From Megascapheus bottae (Eukaryota > Chordata > Mammalia > Rodentia > Geomyidae), in the NCBI GenBank assembly GCA_024803745.1, contig JANJXV010000014.1, forward strand, positions 4,047,001-4,111,000: 64,000 bases of DNA, given 5' to 3'. The translations under genes were made by a program, and so were the position numbers. Numbering within the stretch: position 1 is the first letter of the stretch; every line of letters starts with the position of its first letter. This document shows, piece by piece, positions 37,867 through 49,228 of the stretch. The notes under the pieces are model-generated. The model did no database searches. It was not told the DNA's origin and saw nothing but the letters and a program-made list of their open reading frames with translations.

Positions 37867-38220
37867 GGATCAATGGATCTAGATTCCTGTTTCACCATTT
37901 TAAAATCTGTATCCAGAGATACTTCCTTAAACTCGGTAAGCCTTAGTTTTATCACTATATAAGAGAGGATTATTCTAGCACATATTGTGTTGAGTATCAG
38001 GTTCTTGTGGGGATAGAATAGGACAACGTGTACCAAACCATTTGCACATAGTCGGTTGCCCTCAGGAAAGTTGGCAAGCATCAGGAAGATACATAAGAGC
38101 AGGAAGAATCTTTTAAACATGGAGACTGCAAACCTGATATCCTCACTGAGGCTTTGCCACTAATTTGCTGCATAACCTTTATAAAGGCCACTCTCTTGGT
38201 TTCCTGTTCTGTCTTCAAAG
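37867..38220 (-). repeat. Two reverse MIR-like fragments
   Basis: 37867-38060 reads accttcc/ttaaactcggtaagcctta/ttatcactatataagagagg/atttgcacatagtcgg in reverse MIR order. 38140-38220 repeats the tgccactaatttgctgcata part. Confidence 0.6.
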
Positions 38221-38699
38221 TTACAAGGTACACAATCCCAAATCTTCTTACTTCCAATTACAAGTTCAGCATTACCCAAGATTCCCTTAGAGTCACAAAT
38301 GCATTAGAACTCACAGAAATTTATTATACAAACATTCACAGTTCATTAAAGCTGAAACATACAGGTTAAAAATTAGCAGAGATATATTGGGCAGAGTCCA
38401 TGAAATGTCTAATCACAAATTTGTCCCAAGCTGTATAGTTCAGTATCCATACCAGAATTGCTGGGTTAACCTCACTGGGTCTTCAGCCATTGCAGACTGA
38501 TATTCAGTGCCAGGCTTAACGATATGGCTCAAATCCCCTAAAGAATCGTGCTCTCAGGCAGGACATTCAAATAGCTAGAGAGTATTTCCCAGGAGTATCA
38601 AGGTCAAGGGTACCCTAGGTCAAGGGTAATTTCATTGCCATACATTACCAAAATCTGAACTTTCTGCTCTAAGTCTCTCTCCAAGACAGTCTATTTTAT

Positions 38700-39085
38700 T
38701 AGAGAATTTATTGACATTGATTTTTACATCATACTTCAAATGACATATTTGACAAACAAGTATTCAAGAAGGGAATCTCTATATGCAATCACTGGCACTT
38801 AGATTTTAGAACCTAATTAAATTTAGGCTTAAAATTTGTATGTCATAGATACATATTAATCTATTTAATAAAACTTATATTTATGGAGTCATACATTTTT
38901 TTAGAAATCTGCATTTTAATCTTTATTAAGTTGATATAAATATATTTGTATTTTACTGTTGTGTTGTCATCAAAATACATATCCAGAATGTCATGTTTGT
39001 ACATTATCACAAAAACTAAGAACTGGCTATGGCACTGTCTGAACTATATGGAGTCATAAATTTTTATGTCTATGTAGTTATGTTT
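38700..39085 (+). repeat. Dispersed repeat, copy B of an inverted pair
   Basis: Aligns as reverse complement to 18835-19037, with an extra block at 38894-39058 not present in copy A. Confidence 0.75.
38882..39058 (-). mobile_element. Short retrocopied 3' end inserted in repeat copy B
   Basis: The 12-mer tatggagtcata is at 38882-38893 and 39047-39058. The 153 bases between, read on the minus strand, end AATAAA (38927-38922), 19 bases, then A7. Copy A of the host repeat is the empty site. Parent unknown. Confidence 0.6.
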
Positions 39086-39254
39086 ATATTTCCAATACCA
39101 TATTCATAGCATTGGGTATGCAAATATTGAGTCCTCGCTCTTGTACTCTTTGGATCTAATAGCCACATATTACGGATACCATGCGCCTTTTATTCCTTTG
39201 CTCTTGTCTCACTCAACATGATTCGTTCTATATTCATCCACTTCCCTTCAGTTC

Positions 39255-39415
39255 AAGGCTACAGCTCTACCCTCTTGAGCCACAGTGCCACTTCTGGTTT
39301 TCTAGTGACTGGTTGGAGATAAAAGTCTCAGGACCTTTAGTGCCCCATCTGGCTTTGAACCTTGATCCTCAGATCTCAGCCTCCTGAGTAGCTAGCTCCC
39401 AGCTAGCTCCTAATT
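39255..39415 (-). repeat. B1-like/Geo-like SINE, reverse
   Basis: ctcttgagccacagtgccac, tgactggttggagata and cagatctcagcctcctgagt. Confidence 0.85.
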
Positions 39416-39423
39416 TTATTTTA

Positions 39424-39600
39424 TTTTTTTATAGAAAATGGTTTTATTAAAACATTCCTTGGTCTATACAGCTCATTGTCTGTGACTGGTTTCAGATTAA
39501 AATAGTTATTGCAGAACTAGCAGACTTTCAAAGACTAACGTATTTACTATTTGACCAAATAGGGGAATAGTTGGAAACCCTAACTAATGTACCATGATAT
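39424..39600 (-). other. Possible retrocopied 3' end (weak)
   Basis: On the minus strand AATAAA (39448-39443) is followed 12 bases later by an A-rich run (aaaaaaataaaataaaatt). This is a third candidate of the same kind; no duplication of the target site was found and the 5' limit is unknown. Confidence 0.35.
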
Positions 39601-40263
39601 ATGATCCCTGGAGAATATTTTTATAACATTCCCTCATATCCATTCCATCAATGACAAATGTATAACTTATTTTAAATATATATTTAAGTATATATGCATA
39701 ATAATATTTTAAATGTGAGAATTCATGTGTTATAATAATTCAAAGGAGAGTCAATTTTTGAAATAGCATCCTCAAGAATTCAAAAGAATCTTTCATTTTC
39801 AGAATTAGCTACCTATTCAGCAGGACTTAAAGTAAGGCTTTAAGCTCATGATTTGCATGCCTGAAAACTTGTAACTGGGCTATTCATTAATCAAAAAGTA
39901 TTACCAAACTTCTTTCCTTTCAGATAACCCATACTTTTTTGCTATAACAAAATATCATGAGGAATTATGTGGCGTAGCAAAAAAAATCAGAAGACTGAGG
40001 AATATTTGTCAGCATTTAAGAAGAAAGTGCTGAACCTTAGTAAGAGAAATGTATTATTGCAAGGGTGAAAGGAAGCCTTCCAAAACAGAAATATTAATAA
40101 GGTCTTTACTAAAATCCAAATACAGACACAGCATCAAAAGAATGGAAATTGGAACAAGTTTGGATTGGTAGAGAATAGATAAATAGCAAATTTAGAATAC
40201 CCTGGTCATCCCTGTCTTCCCTCTTTGACTATGTGGAAAATATTAGAAAGAAATGCAGGCTTC

Positions 40264-40456
40264 TGGGCCAGGAGTTTGGCCTAGTGGTTAAAGGGCTTGC
40301 CTAGCATGCATGAAGACCCGGGTTCGATTCCTTGGTACCACATACATAGAAAAAAGTAGGAAGTGGTGCTGAGGCTCAAGTGGTAGAGCTCTAGCCTTGA
40401 GAAAGTCCAAGGACATTGCTCAGGCCCTGAGCTCAAGCCCAGGACTGGCAAAAAAA
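40264..40456 (+). repeat. ID-like dimeric SINE with target-site duplication
   Basis: Flanks aaagaaatgcaggcttc (40247-40263) and aaagaaatggaggcttc (40457-40473) differ by one base. Confidence 0.95.
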
Positions 40457-40473
40457 AAAGAAATGGAGGCTTC

Positions 40474-42095
40474 CCAAAGGTTAAATTGGGGAAGAGTAAA
40501 AGACAGAAAGGCAAACAATACATCAATATTTTTTGACAGGAAATTTACAAGATTGAATGACAGGATTGACCTTTAATAACCTTCAGCTTCACTTTGGTCA
40601 GTGTTGGGGATCGAAACAAAACTTTGGGGCTACTGAATTTAGCTGTCTGAGAAAAGAAATAAGCACAATATAATTCTTTCTGCACTATAATACATAAAAG
40701 GGGCCATAATCAGATCTCTTAGTTAGCTACCACCTAGAAATGAAAAAGCCCATTTGATTTAGTAAAGTTCATTTTTGAGAGACTGTTATTTTCTCCTAGT
40801 ACAGTCAGCTTTTGCCACACTAGGTTTGAATATCCTGAGATATAAAAATTTCTAACTTCTGTTAAGTCTTTTTTTCCTTCAAACTCTCCACTCTCATCAC
40901 TTGGCATTCACCAGGCCCGTGCTCTCATCACATATAATAGCTCCACTCCAAGTTAAGATTTTAGTACTGTGCATCTGCAAAACAAGAAAACTGCTGTGTT
41001 TTCAGACTTTCAATGATAAAACAGTAAGAGGAAATTAACAGATTTACATTAGAAGAAACACCTACGAACTGGATATTCATGAGAAAACCCCAGAACTTGG
41101 TGTCATCTGGCTAAGAAACATGAAGAACAAAAGCTAATCTCTGGGTTTGTGTGGACAGACAGTTATGTGTGATGCCTGGAGAATCACAATGCAGCCTAGG
41201 AAACACAGCTCTCAAGCAGTGAAGGGATAAATGTGCTGTCCTGGCCCTCCTTAAAGCAGGTTTTGTTATTTGCTATCAGAAACTCTTAACACTACAGAAG
41301 ACAAATTGGTAACTGCAAACAAATTATATTGCTACTTAAAATAAAAACCTTATGCACACCAACATAACAAAGCCCCAAGCCATACAGAGTGTTTAATGAC
41401 TATATAATTGTGGCACAACCCAAGTGCTAATCATTCAGTAGTGCTTGGAAGAATTGCACCTCCTGAGTTCTTAAGTGTTCTCTTGGAACAGATCATGCTT
41501 TGAGCTCAAGTTAGCTTTGAAACTAAGTAAACTGATAGGATGAGAGGGTTGGAAAAGATGGGGAAGAAGGGTGACATCGAGCAAGATTCATTGTATTCAC
41601 AAGATGACATGTTGAATTGAAACCCTTTGTAAAACTAATAAAAAATAAATCTATAACAAAAAAAATAGCCTTGAGTACTCAGAAACCTCAATTGTTGTCA
41701 CTTGGAAAAATGCCTGGAGAAAATGGCCCTTGCTTCAGATTTGTCGTAACTACTTTGCCAAAGCCTAGGTATCTTATTCTTTTAGGGGGAAAAAAAGGAA
41801 GGAAAGAAGAGAAGGAAAATTAGCTTATTTTAGTCATACAGCAGGAGATTTCATTGTCTTGATACTTCCTTTAGAGGGAAAGGAAAAGAAAGAAACATCA
41901 GTGTAAGGAGGCTGATCTACTTCAGTGATCTTTTAGGCACAATCACCTAACTGGTTTGATAAGGATGTTGCACCTACATATCTAAAAGGAAATAAAAGTC
42001 TCAGCCATGAAATATGTGGGCTTCTGGTGACATAGTTTAAATTCCAGGACAAAGTAGTAACTTGGTGACTAAGTGTGTGTGTGTGCTTGTTTGTT
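40474..42095. other. Intergenic, no gene recognised
   Basis: No repeat family or coding similarity identified. Confidence 0.5.
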
Positions 42096-42099
42096 TGTT

Positions 42100-42215
42100 T
42101 GTCTTTTTCAGGGGGGACTGGAAGGACTAGTTATGGGGCTTATCTCAGTGCTTAGGCTTTGTTCCTGTGCATTTTTGCTCAGCATAATGTTCTACCATTT
42201 TGAGCTACAGCATCT
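42100..42215 (-). repeat. Decayed SINE fragment
   Basis: gctcagcataatgttctacc and attttgagctacagcatctc resemble the reverse right monomer. Confidence 0.45.
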
Positions 42216-42390
42216 CCTGTTAGTGTATTTGAGATAGAGCTGATTTGCAAAGGGTTTTGCTTACTTTGGCATCAATCCAAGCATTTCACAAATTAAAAGA
42301 CAGGGGAAAAGGGAAAACAAGCTAGGACAAAGAATAGTTCCTCTCCATGTTGTCTTGGTTGTGAATACTTTCATAAAGAACTTGAATAGA

Positions 42391-42628
42391 CAGGCTGGGC
42401 ATGATGGCTCACGCCTGTAATACTAGCTACTCAGGAAGCTGAGATCTGAGAATCAAGGTGCTAAGCCAGCCTGGGCACCAAAGGACCTGAGACTCTTATC
42501 TCCGATTAACCCCTAGAAAACTGGAAGTGGGGCTTGGTTCAAGGGTAGGGTGGTAGCCTTGAGCTGAAGAACTCAGGGACAGCACCCAGGCTGAGTTCAA
42601 GCCCTATGACTCACAAAAAGAAAAAAAA
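42391..42628 (+). repeat. B1-like/Geo-like SINE with target-site duplication
   Basis: Near-consensus; flanks aagaacttgaataga (42376-42390) and aaggaacttgaataga (42629-42644). Confidence 0.95.
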
Positions 42629-43109
42629 AAGGAACTTGAATAGATATTGCTCCTGGTTTGTTCTTTTCAGCTAAAACCAAGAAGGCAAAGGTCACAGTGT
42701 AAAGGATGTGAAAAATGCCATTTTCAACATATATCACAGTGAAGGCTGAAGGCCAACAATGTATGAAGTATTTATATAAATCAGTAAGAAACATTCAAAT
42801 TGCTCACCAAAATTTACTGTTTCTTGTGGAAGAGCAGAAAAGGGTATTTTTGCACTGGGCCTGGTGGAAAGTTTGGTTTAATGGAGCCAAGATCCAAGTG
42901 TCTGTGTCAATTTCATAGCATGATGAAGAGTTAATCCAGAGGCATGGAGAACGCATGGTATAGATGCAGTTGGGTGTAGCAAAAAGTTGCAGTCCCCAAA
43001 GCCAAGGCTGGGCAGCCGTTGCTTTATACGGAAAAATTATTTCCTGATCCTAACATGGTCCCTTTCCCAAGACTACTATTGCAGAGACACTTTGAACAAG
43101 ATCTAAACG

Positions 43110-43323
43110 ATGACTGTTGATGGTGGCTAATGTCTACTCAGGTATCTGAGATTTGAGGACTGTGGTTTGAAGCCAACCCATATCAGGTAAGTCCATGAGA
43201 CTCTTATCTCGAATTAACCATCCCAAAAGCTGGAAATGGACCTGTGCTCATTCGGTAGGGTACTAGCCTTGGGAAGAAAAGCTAAGGGATAGAGGCCAGG
43301 CTCAGAATCCAAGTCCTAATACT
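43110..43323 (+). repeat. B1-like/Geo-like SINE, diverged
   Basis: ctgagatttgaggactgtgg, ctcttatctcgaattaacca and gggtactagccttggg. Confidence 0.75.
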
Positions 43324-43334
43324 GGTACGCGCAT

Positions 43335-43367
<33 letters not shown>

Positions 43368-43470
43368 CACACACGCACATGCACAGGCACTCGCACACAC
43401 ACGCACACACACGTGCACACATGTATGCACACGCATGCATGCACGCACGCACACACACACACTCACGCAC
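43324..43470. repeat. (CA)n with CG/TG variants
   Basis: About 145 bases of alternating purine-pyrimidine, in the 3' flank of GNG11. Confidence 0.95.
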
Positions 43471-43694
43471 AAATCTAAGTGATGAAATACTTGGCCTGGT
43501 TCCTGACTCAGACAATCTAACTCAAGTTCAGGTTACTAGAAAATTTTACTGACTTCATTGTTTGGTACTTATATCAGAACATTTAGAAGTCAGAATTTAG
43601 CATATTCCCCAAACACAAAAGACTAATGAGAGCTATGTGCATTTGGATAGGGTCAAAAGTGTGTGCAAAGTACTTTTTAAAGTCAGCAACATTA

Positions 43695-43993
43695 CTATTT
43701 TTAAGACAAAACTTTATTAGAAGCATCAAGCAATATACTGGAAGAAATGAGTCATGCAGAGGAAATGTCCATAGTTCCATGATCAGATGTTCTGTCCTCT
43801 TACAGAGGGGATGTAGTGAACAAAGATGAGAGGGAGACACATTGTTATAGATAAGAATATAGATATGAATAGAATGCTTTCAAGAGTCTCCTGTCAAGTT
43901 ATATTTTCCTTCCTTTTAAAAGGCATGTGGGGGAAAATAACACAGAAAAAAAATTTCTCTTCCACTGAGGATAAAGTTTCTCCCCAGAGTTAT
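43695..43993 (-). other. GNG11: GNG11 3' UTR and poly(A) signal (predicted)
   Basis: Downstream of the GNG11 stop on the minus strand, a canonical AATAAA lies at 43718-43713 (tttatt on the plus strand), about 275 bases past the stop. Cleavage would fall near 43695. The signal is visible; its use is inferred. Confidence 0.6.
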
Positions 43994-44119
43994 TTATGAA
44001 ATAATGCAGCTGCCTTTTTCTTTGAAGGGGTTCTTGTCTTCTGGGATTCCTTTCACCAGGGGATCCTCTCCAGAACGTTCTTCAATATAGTTCTTTATTT
44101 CTTCAGAACATTTAGATAC
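43994..44119 (-). CDS. GNG11: GNG11 coding exon 2
   Basis: This exon encodes residues 33-73 (VSKCSEEIKNYIEERSGEDP... to SCIIS) and stops with TAA at 43996-43994. The acceptor is ...ggactccag|GTATCT. It carries the conserved GEDPLVKGIPEDKNPFKE segment that contacts G-beta, and the CaaX box. The valine of human CVIS is isoleucine here (TGC ATT ATT TCA). Confidence 0.97.
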   Translation of the reverse strand, partial: VSKCSEEIKNYIEERSGEDPLVKGIPEDKNPFKEKGSCIIS

Positions 44120-47100
44120 CTGGAGTCCAGAAAAGAAAAAAAACAAAATGAAATCAGTCAGAGATGGTCAAACATTATCACTACTTTTTAATAAAATTAT
44201 AATAAACTGCAAGGCAATAGATATTTTGGAAAATTATATAATCATCAAATACCTACAATAATCTAGTATTCTATTCTATCTACAGTGTGTATGATATAAC
44301 CTATATAAAAATGCTTATTTGGGGGAACTAGAACATTCTCTACTTTTAACTATTTTAATGAGTTAATGAAATGGTAGATAATTCTCAAATATTTGGGAAT
44401 ATGTGATACCACAATTCTTGCCTAAGAGTATGTACTATGTTCTTGAATTTCACACAATGATAGTAACATTGGGAAAAGCCTGCCTCTGAAAAGTGTGAAG
44501 GTGCCCATCTATCTATATTCAGCATTCCTTCTTTCTGTGTAGGCAGTAATCAAAATAAAATGCTTTACCAGAGGCTCCTTAAACTTATCTGAGATTCTTG
44601 TGTTTGTATAATCAGCTCAAACTTTTTCTACAATGGAGAAAGGATTGAATAGCTGATTCAAAAAGTCTATTCTTCAGTGACAGGTTAAAACAATGAGTTA
44701 AAAAAAACAAGAATAAATGGGAAACTAAAAAATGTTTAATATCTTAATTAAGGCCTACCTTAGTAGGAAGAAATGAGAAGAATTGTAGAAGTTCTAGAAA
44801 ATGCAATGGAGATTTATAGCTAGTGGACAAGTGTTCCATTGAGCTGCCTAGAGTCCTTTGGAAGGTAGCACTAAAATGTTTACATAAGTATTCTCAATAT
44901 ATATATATATATATTATTTAAATGCAAATACTACAGTGTTGCACTGTAGTGCATAACTAGTCATTAAAAATCATGTGATTTAAACTAAACAAAAATATTT
45001 ATGTCATTAGTTCACTTATATACTCATATAAGCTATTTTTTCAAAGTTATATAGGCTCCACTGACAAAGTAAATTCATATCATTTAAAATAAAATAAAAA
45101 GGTTTTGTTTTTGTTTTTGTTTTTTCCAGTTCTGGGGCATGAACTCAGGGCCTGAGCACCGTCCTTGGTCTTTCTCAAGGCTAGAGCTCTACCAAATTGA
45201 GCCACAGCATCACTTCCAGCTTTTTTCTCTGAATGTGGCTCTGAAGAATTGAGCTAGGGTCTTCATGCATGCTAAGCAAGCATTCTACCACTAGACCAAA
45301 CTCAAGTTTTATTAGATGTTTTAAAAATAGATTTATTGGGCTTAGATTTTTCTTCCTGAATCCAAAAACTGTGACATTTTCTCCCTCTCCCTCCTCCCTT
45401 CCTCCATCCCTCTCTCCCTCCTCTCTCTCCCTCAGCCCCTCCTTCTCTTCTCCCCCTCTCTCTCTCCTTCACCCGACTCAGCTTCCAGAGGTGAAAATCC
45501 ATCAGGACTGTGTTGTAATGGGCAGGCTGGTTGGTAGAGAGGGAAAACCCTGCTAATGAATGATGTTACATTTCATTATGATCAGTTGCAGCCAGAACCT
45601 GAATAGCTAATTGACAACTAAACAATTAGAGGATTTTCTCTCCTTTCCCCCCCCTGTAAGTTCTGCATAGTGATACCAACCAAATGAGATCTTACAACTT
45701 TTCACAAGCAATAAATTGTTTCAGATTTGCACCCCTGTTTAATATAAAACCCAAGGCTATTTAAAAAAATGTGAAAACAAATCTAAGTGATCAACACTAA
45801 ATACTAGGGGTTTTGTTATGAGTGAAACAAGCTTCTATTAAGAAATAAGCTTATTAATTAGATAAAGAATCAAATTTCATACCATTAAACACTTAAAAAA
45901 TAGGACTGGGAATTGAACTCAGGGTCTCAAAGTTGTTAGGCATGGGTTGGACCACTTAAGCCACCCCTCCAGACCCTTTTTTGCATTGGTCACTTTTGAG
46001 GCAGGGTCTCCATGGCTGAGATGGTTAGGCTGTGTTTGTGTTTCCCTGTGTTGCAAGCAGGTGCCACTGCACCCAGCTATAGTGCTTCTCCTTGGCTGCT
46101 GTATAACAGCAAGAACCTCTGGTTGAAATGGACTCTCCAGAACTGCTTTTTGCCTGGGGTTAGTCTGGACAGCCATTCCCTCATCTCTGCCTCTCAAGGG
46201 GTCAGGACTACAGAGTTGAGGCACCAATCCCTAACTACCTTTATCATTACTTTTAAAGCTTTAAATCCCTCCACATAAAAAGGACATCTTGTTGTGGAAT
46301 CTAGAAAGGACATGGATTTGGAATTTCCTTTTTCTTTTTCTTTCTTTGTTTTTGTATTTGCTACACAGTTTTGGATTTGGAATTTTCAAAGTGAAGGTCA
46401 AATTTGAGAAAAAGGCCCGTGAGAAGTAAATCTCCCCATTCCTACAATTTCTACTGGTAAGACTAATGTCACTAGACTTAATGTTAACATCATTCCCCTT
46501 TTATCTCTTTAATCATTTCAAGTACTAAACTGTAAATATATGAAGTCAAAGGAATTGGAGTTGTGGAGTGTTCTCCTAGAATTCTCAGGGTCCTGAGTTT
46601 GATCCCCCGCCCTACCCTCATAAGTTAAGATAAATACATGAGTTTAAATTGTTATTACTGTGGAAGATACTGTAAAGATTGCTGTGACTGAGTGAAAAAA
46701 GAAAGTGTTTCAATGAAGGCTTCTATACTATGGCCAGTAAGAAACTGAAGTAAGACATTTCAAAACCTCCTTCCAGTTCCAGTGACATCTGAATAACAGG
46801 ACATATATTTTCATTGACACTGTAAGAAAAGGGATCCATGCAGGCCTGAAACCCTAGCTCTTCCTGCCTCCATCTGAGATACAGAAAAATACCACCACAC
46901 CCAACTTGTAAAAATTTTGAATTATAATGATATGGTCTTCCATGTAATGGTTTGCTTATAAGCAAATATCAACTCATATGACTGGATTTCCTCACCATGC
47001 ATTCTTATCAAACATAAGCTGGAAATTACAAAGACATGAAAGTTAAAAACAAATTCATAAAAATAGAAATTCCGATACTTTGTTCCCAGTCCCAGGATCC

Positions 47101-47597
47101 TGACTGTCCTAGCATAGCACTGAAGAACCCAAGTAAAATTCATTCAAAACTAAAGAAAGTAGTTTGAACACTTTGAAATGTGGCTTTAGAGAATGCTATT
47201 TCTTTCAAATGCCATTCTTTCCAGAACCAAATGGCCACCAGCCTTTTCCTTACACTTGAGTTTTAGGATTTCTTGTGGTTTCCTCATAGCAACTCTCTCC
47301 TGACACCACAGGGCCTGGGAACCTCCCAATCTTTGCTCTCCTTCAGCTCAAACTTTCCTACCGAAACCAGCCAGCTACAGGCACTCCCTAACTTTGCCCC
47401 AAACATTACAAGAAGAAACCCAAACTGCTTGACTGCAACCAACCGGGATGATGGAGCCCATCTCCCCACATTCATTTCTCAGCAGGGAACAGACAACTTA
47501 CCTGCTGTCTCTGCAACTTAACTTCTTTGCGAAGTTGCTCAACTTCCATCTTGAGCTTTTCCTTCTCTGGCAAATCTTCAATGTGAAGGGCAGGCAT
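43994..47597 (-). CDS. GNG11: GNG11, G-protein gamma-11 subunit (two coding exons)
   Basis: The coding sequence joins 47597-47502 to 44119-43994 on the minus strand and gives 73 residues, the usual GNG11 length. The product is a small helical subunit that pairs with a G-beta subunit and holds the dimer on the inner face of the plasma membrane. The protein starts MPALHIEDLPEKEKLKMEVE and contains the gamma-family ERSGEDPLVKGIPEDKNPF block before a C-terminal CaaX box. The box here is CIIS; I remember CVIS in human. A final serine predicts farnesylation, which sets GNGT1, GNG11 and GNGT2 apart from geranylgeranylated gammas. The intron (44120-47501, 3.4 kb) has a CAG|gtaagt donor and a ctccag acceptor, and splits the gene after codon 32 in phase 0. 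GNGT1 lies upstream in the same orientation. Identification is near certain. Confidence 0.97.
44897..44916. repeat. (AT)n in the GNG11 intron
   Basis: Short perfect AT run. Confidence 0.85.
45100..45305 (-). repeat. ID-like dimeric SINE in the GNG11 intron
   Basis: ccagttctggggcatgaact to ctaccactagaccaaactca. Confidence 0.85.
45379..45470. repeat. CT-rich tract in the GNG11 intron
   Basis: About 90 bases almost entirely C and T. Confidence 0.9.
45903..46220 (-). repeat. Old ID plus B1-type SINE in the GNG11 intron
   Basis: gactgggaattgaactcagg, then gaggcagggtctccatggct and gcaggtgccactgcacccag. It differs from the Geo-type dimers and resembles the older B1-ID layout of squirrels and relatives. 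Confidence 0.6.
46545..46620 (+). repeat. tRNA-type SINE monomer, decayed
   Basis: gtggagtgttctcctagaat and gggtcctgagtttgatcccc. Confidence 0.45.
47502..47597 (-). CDS. GNG11: GNG11 coding exon 1
   Basis: This exon encodes residues 1-32: the start codon at 47597-47595, the N-terminal helix that forms a coiled coil with G-beta, and the end ...KEVKLQRQQ. It closes with CAGCAG|gtaagt, a consensus donor at 47501-47496. The ATG is the family start (MPALHIED), and no competing upstream in-frame methionine is needed. Confidence 0.97.
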
Positions 47598-48150
47598 TTT
47601 GGCCCCAGAACTGGGCCCAAGGATGGCCTTCCCAGTGGAGCCCCCGAAAGTGCTGAGAAGTAAAGCTACTCCCCAAATAACTGCGGGGCCCTGGTCACCC
47701 CACCACTACCCTGCCCCACAGGACGTGGCTGCCAGGAAATGCCCTACAATCCCCAGTTCCCAGGGGGGGATGGGCTTCCTCCAGGAAGCCCTCTCTCTCC
47801 CTGCCTGTGCAGTGGACAGGGTCCCCAAAGCCCTCTGCTTTTCCTCCAGCTTCTGCAAGCCCAGGAAGCCAGCCCGATGAGCTCAGACAGAATTGGGTTG
47901 GAGACCTGACCCAGCAGCTTTCCGCAGTTGAATCCACAGCAGGCAGCCCTGGCCCTGCACCTCGCCACGCCCCAACTGCTTGCCCGGACTCGCTGGAGCT
48001 GGACTGGAGACAACAGAAGTTTTACTTTTGTTCCTTTTTTTTTTTTTTTTTAACTGGTTTCCAAGTTACATCCGGGTTTTGTTCGTGAAGCCAGGAAAAG
48101 GAGGACACCACACAGCAGGAAATAACGGCCCCTCACCTCTCTCCAAGTTT
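47598..48150 (-). promoter_or_regulatory. GNG11: GNG11 5' UTR and probable promoter region
   Basis: The roughly 450 bases before the GNG11 ATG are clearly more GC-rich than the surrounding AT-rich DNA and hold several CCC/GGG blocks (47598-48010). This fits a 5' leader and proximal promoter. A run of 17 T on the plus strand (48035-48051) lies just upstream. I could not identify a TATA box or the transcription start. Confidence 0.45.
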
Positions 48151-48600
48151 TAAAAATACACAGTATCTAACTTTTCCATGCATATGTATTGGAAAATGTA
48201 GACGCTGGAGAAAAAGCCCAAGGGAAAAGGAAAGTCAGCTGTAGCCTTAGAAAAACACATCAGAACTCTCTGCTAGTGCATGGCCTTTCAGTTTGTAAAA
48301 GGCCTAACAGGGAGTTTATACATTGGGGGTCAGGGGAAGAGGGACAATGGGTGTGAACAATATCTGTAACTTGCACGAATATTTTCTGCCAATATATAAT
48401 CATCTGCCTCCTCAGTAAGCATTTTTGCTCTCTGTTTTTTTAGTGGAGGATGTGAGGAGGAATAGAATTCTTCAGAGTTTCTACCAGCAAGTGTTCTCCA
48501 CTCTCTACACCCAAATATTTGGTTTTATTAGTTTACCTATGATCAATCCCTTTCCTCATTTGAACAAACACGGAGGCATTTGAATTCCTGGCTCAATTAC

Positions 48601-48689
48601 CTTCTTGATGTGGACGGGAGAGCCACCTGGGATGGATTTCTCCAACTTCTGGAAAATAGTATAGTATTTATCCCACTGCCGGTTGCATC
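48601..48689 (-). other. Exon-like block of unknown identity
   Basis: On the minus strand, 89 bases sit between a strong acceptor (tttttcctgattgcag) and a donor (AAGAAG|gtaatt). The block is richer in G+C than its flanks. One frame is open throughout and reads CNRQWDKYYTIFQKLEK then SIPGGSPVHIKK. It lies between GNG11 and GNGT1, about 1 kb upstream of the GNG11 start and on the same strand. I do not recognise the peptide. It could be an alternative leader exon of GNG11, an exon of an unannotated transcript, or chance. Confidence 0.35.
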
Positions 48690-48999
48690 CTGCAATCAGG
48701 AAAAATATCTCATGTGGGGAAAGATTTACATGGAGTATACATTTTCCCTTTGACTATAAATGAAAATCTTATTAATAGCACTCAGACTAGAAGAAAAATA
48801 AAATAGAAAGGTTTTTCCCTTCTCTGAAGGGACAACTTGTTAATATTTAAATTCAAGTAAAGAGTGAAACTGGATAGCTAAAGATACCTGACCTTAGCCA
48901 CGCAGGAAGGTGTTCAGTTCAATAAGTACAAGCTTTGTTTTGTTCAGTGTTTCATACCAGACTCCATCACTGATCCTTAATGAATATGAAACAACTTAT

Positions 49000-49228
49000 T
49001 GTCCAGGTAGCTGTTATCCTCGCTACTCAGGTGGCTAAGGTCTGAGGATGGTGGTTCAAAGTCAGCCTAGGGAAAGAAAGTCCAGTAATATTCTTAGGTC
49101 CAATTAACCACCAGAAAACTGGAAATGGCATTGTGGCTCAAAGTGAAAGAGCACTAAACCTGAGCTGAAGAGCACAGGAACAGAACCTAGGCACAGAGTA
49201 CAAGCCCCGTGACGGAGGAAAAAAATAA
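49000..49228 (+). repeat. B1-like/Geo-like SINE
   Basis: gctactcaggtggctaaggt, caattaaccaccagaaaact and ctgaagagcacaggaacag. Confidence 0.8.

Noticed and set aside
48035..48051. T17 run near the GNG11 promoter as another retrocopy tail
   Set aside because: No AATAAA precedes it on the minus strand and no target-site duplication was found.
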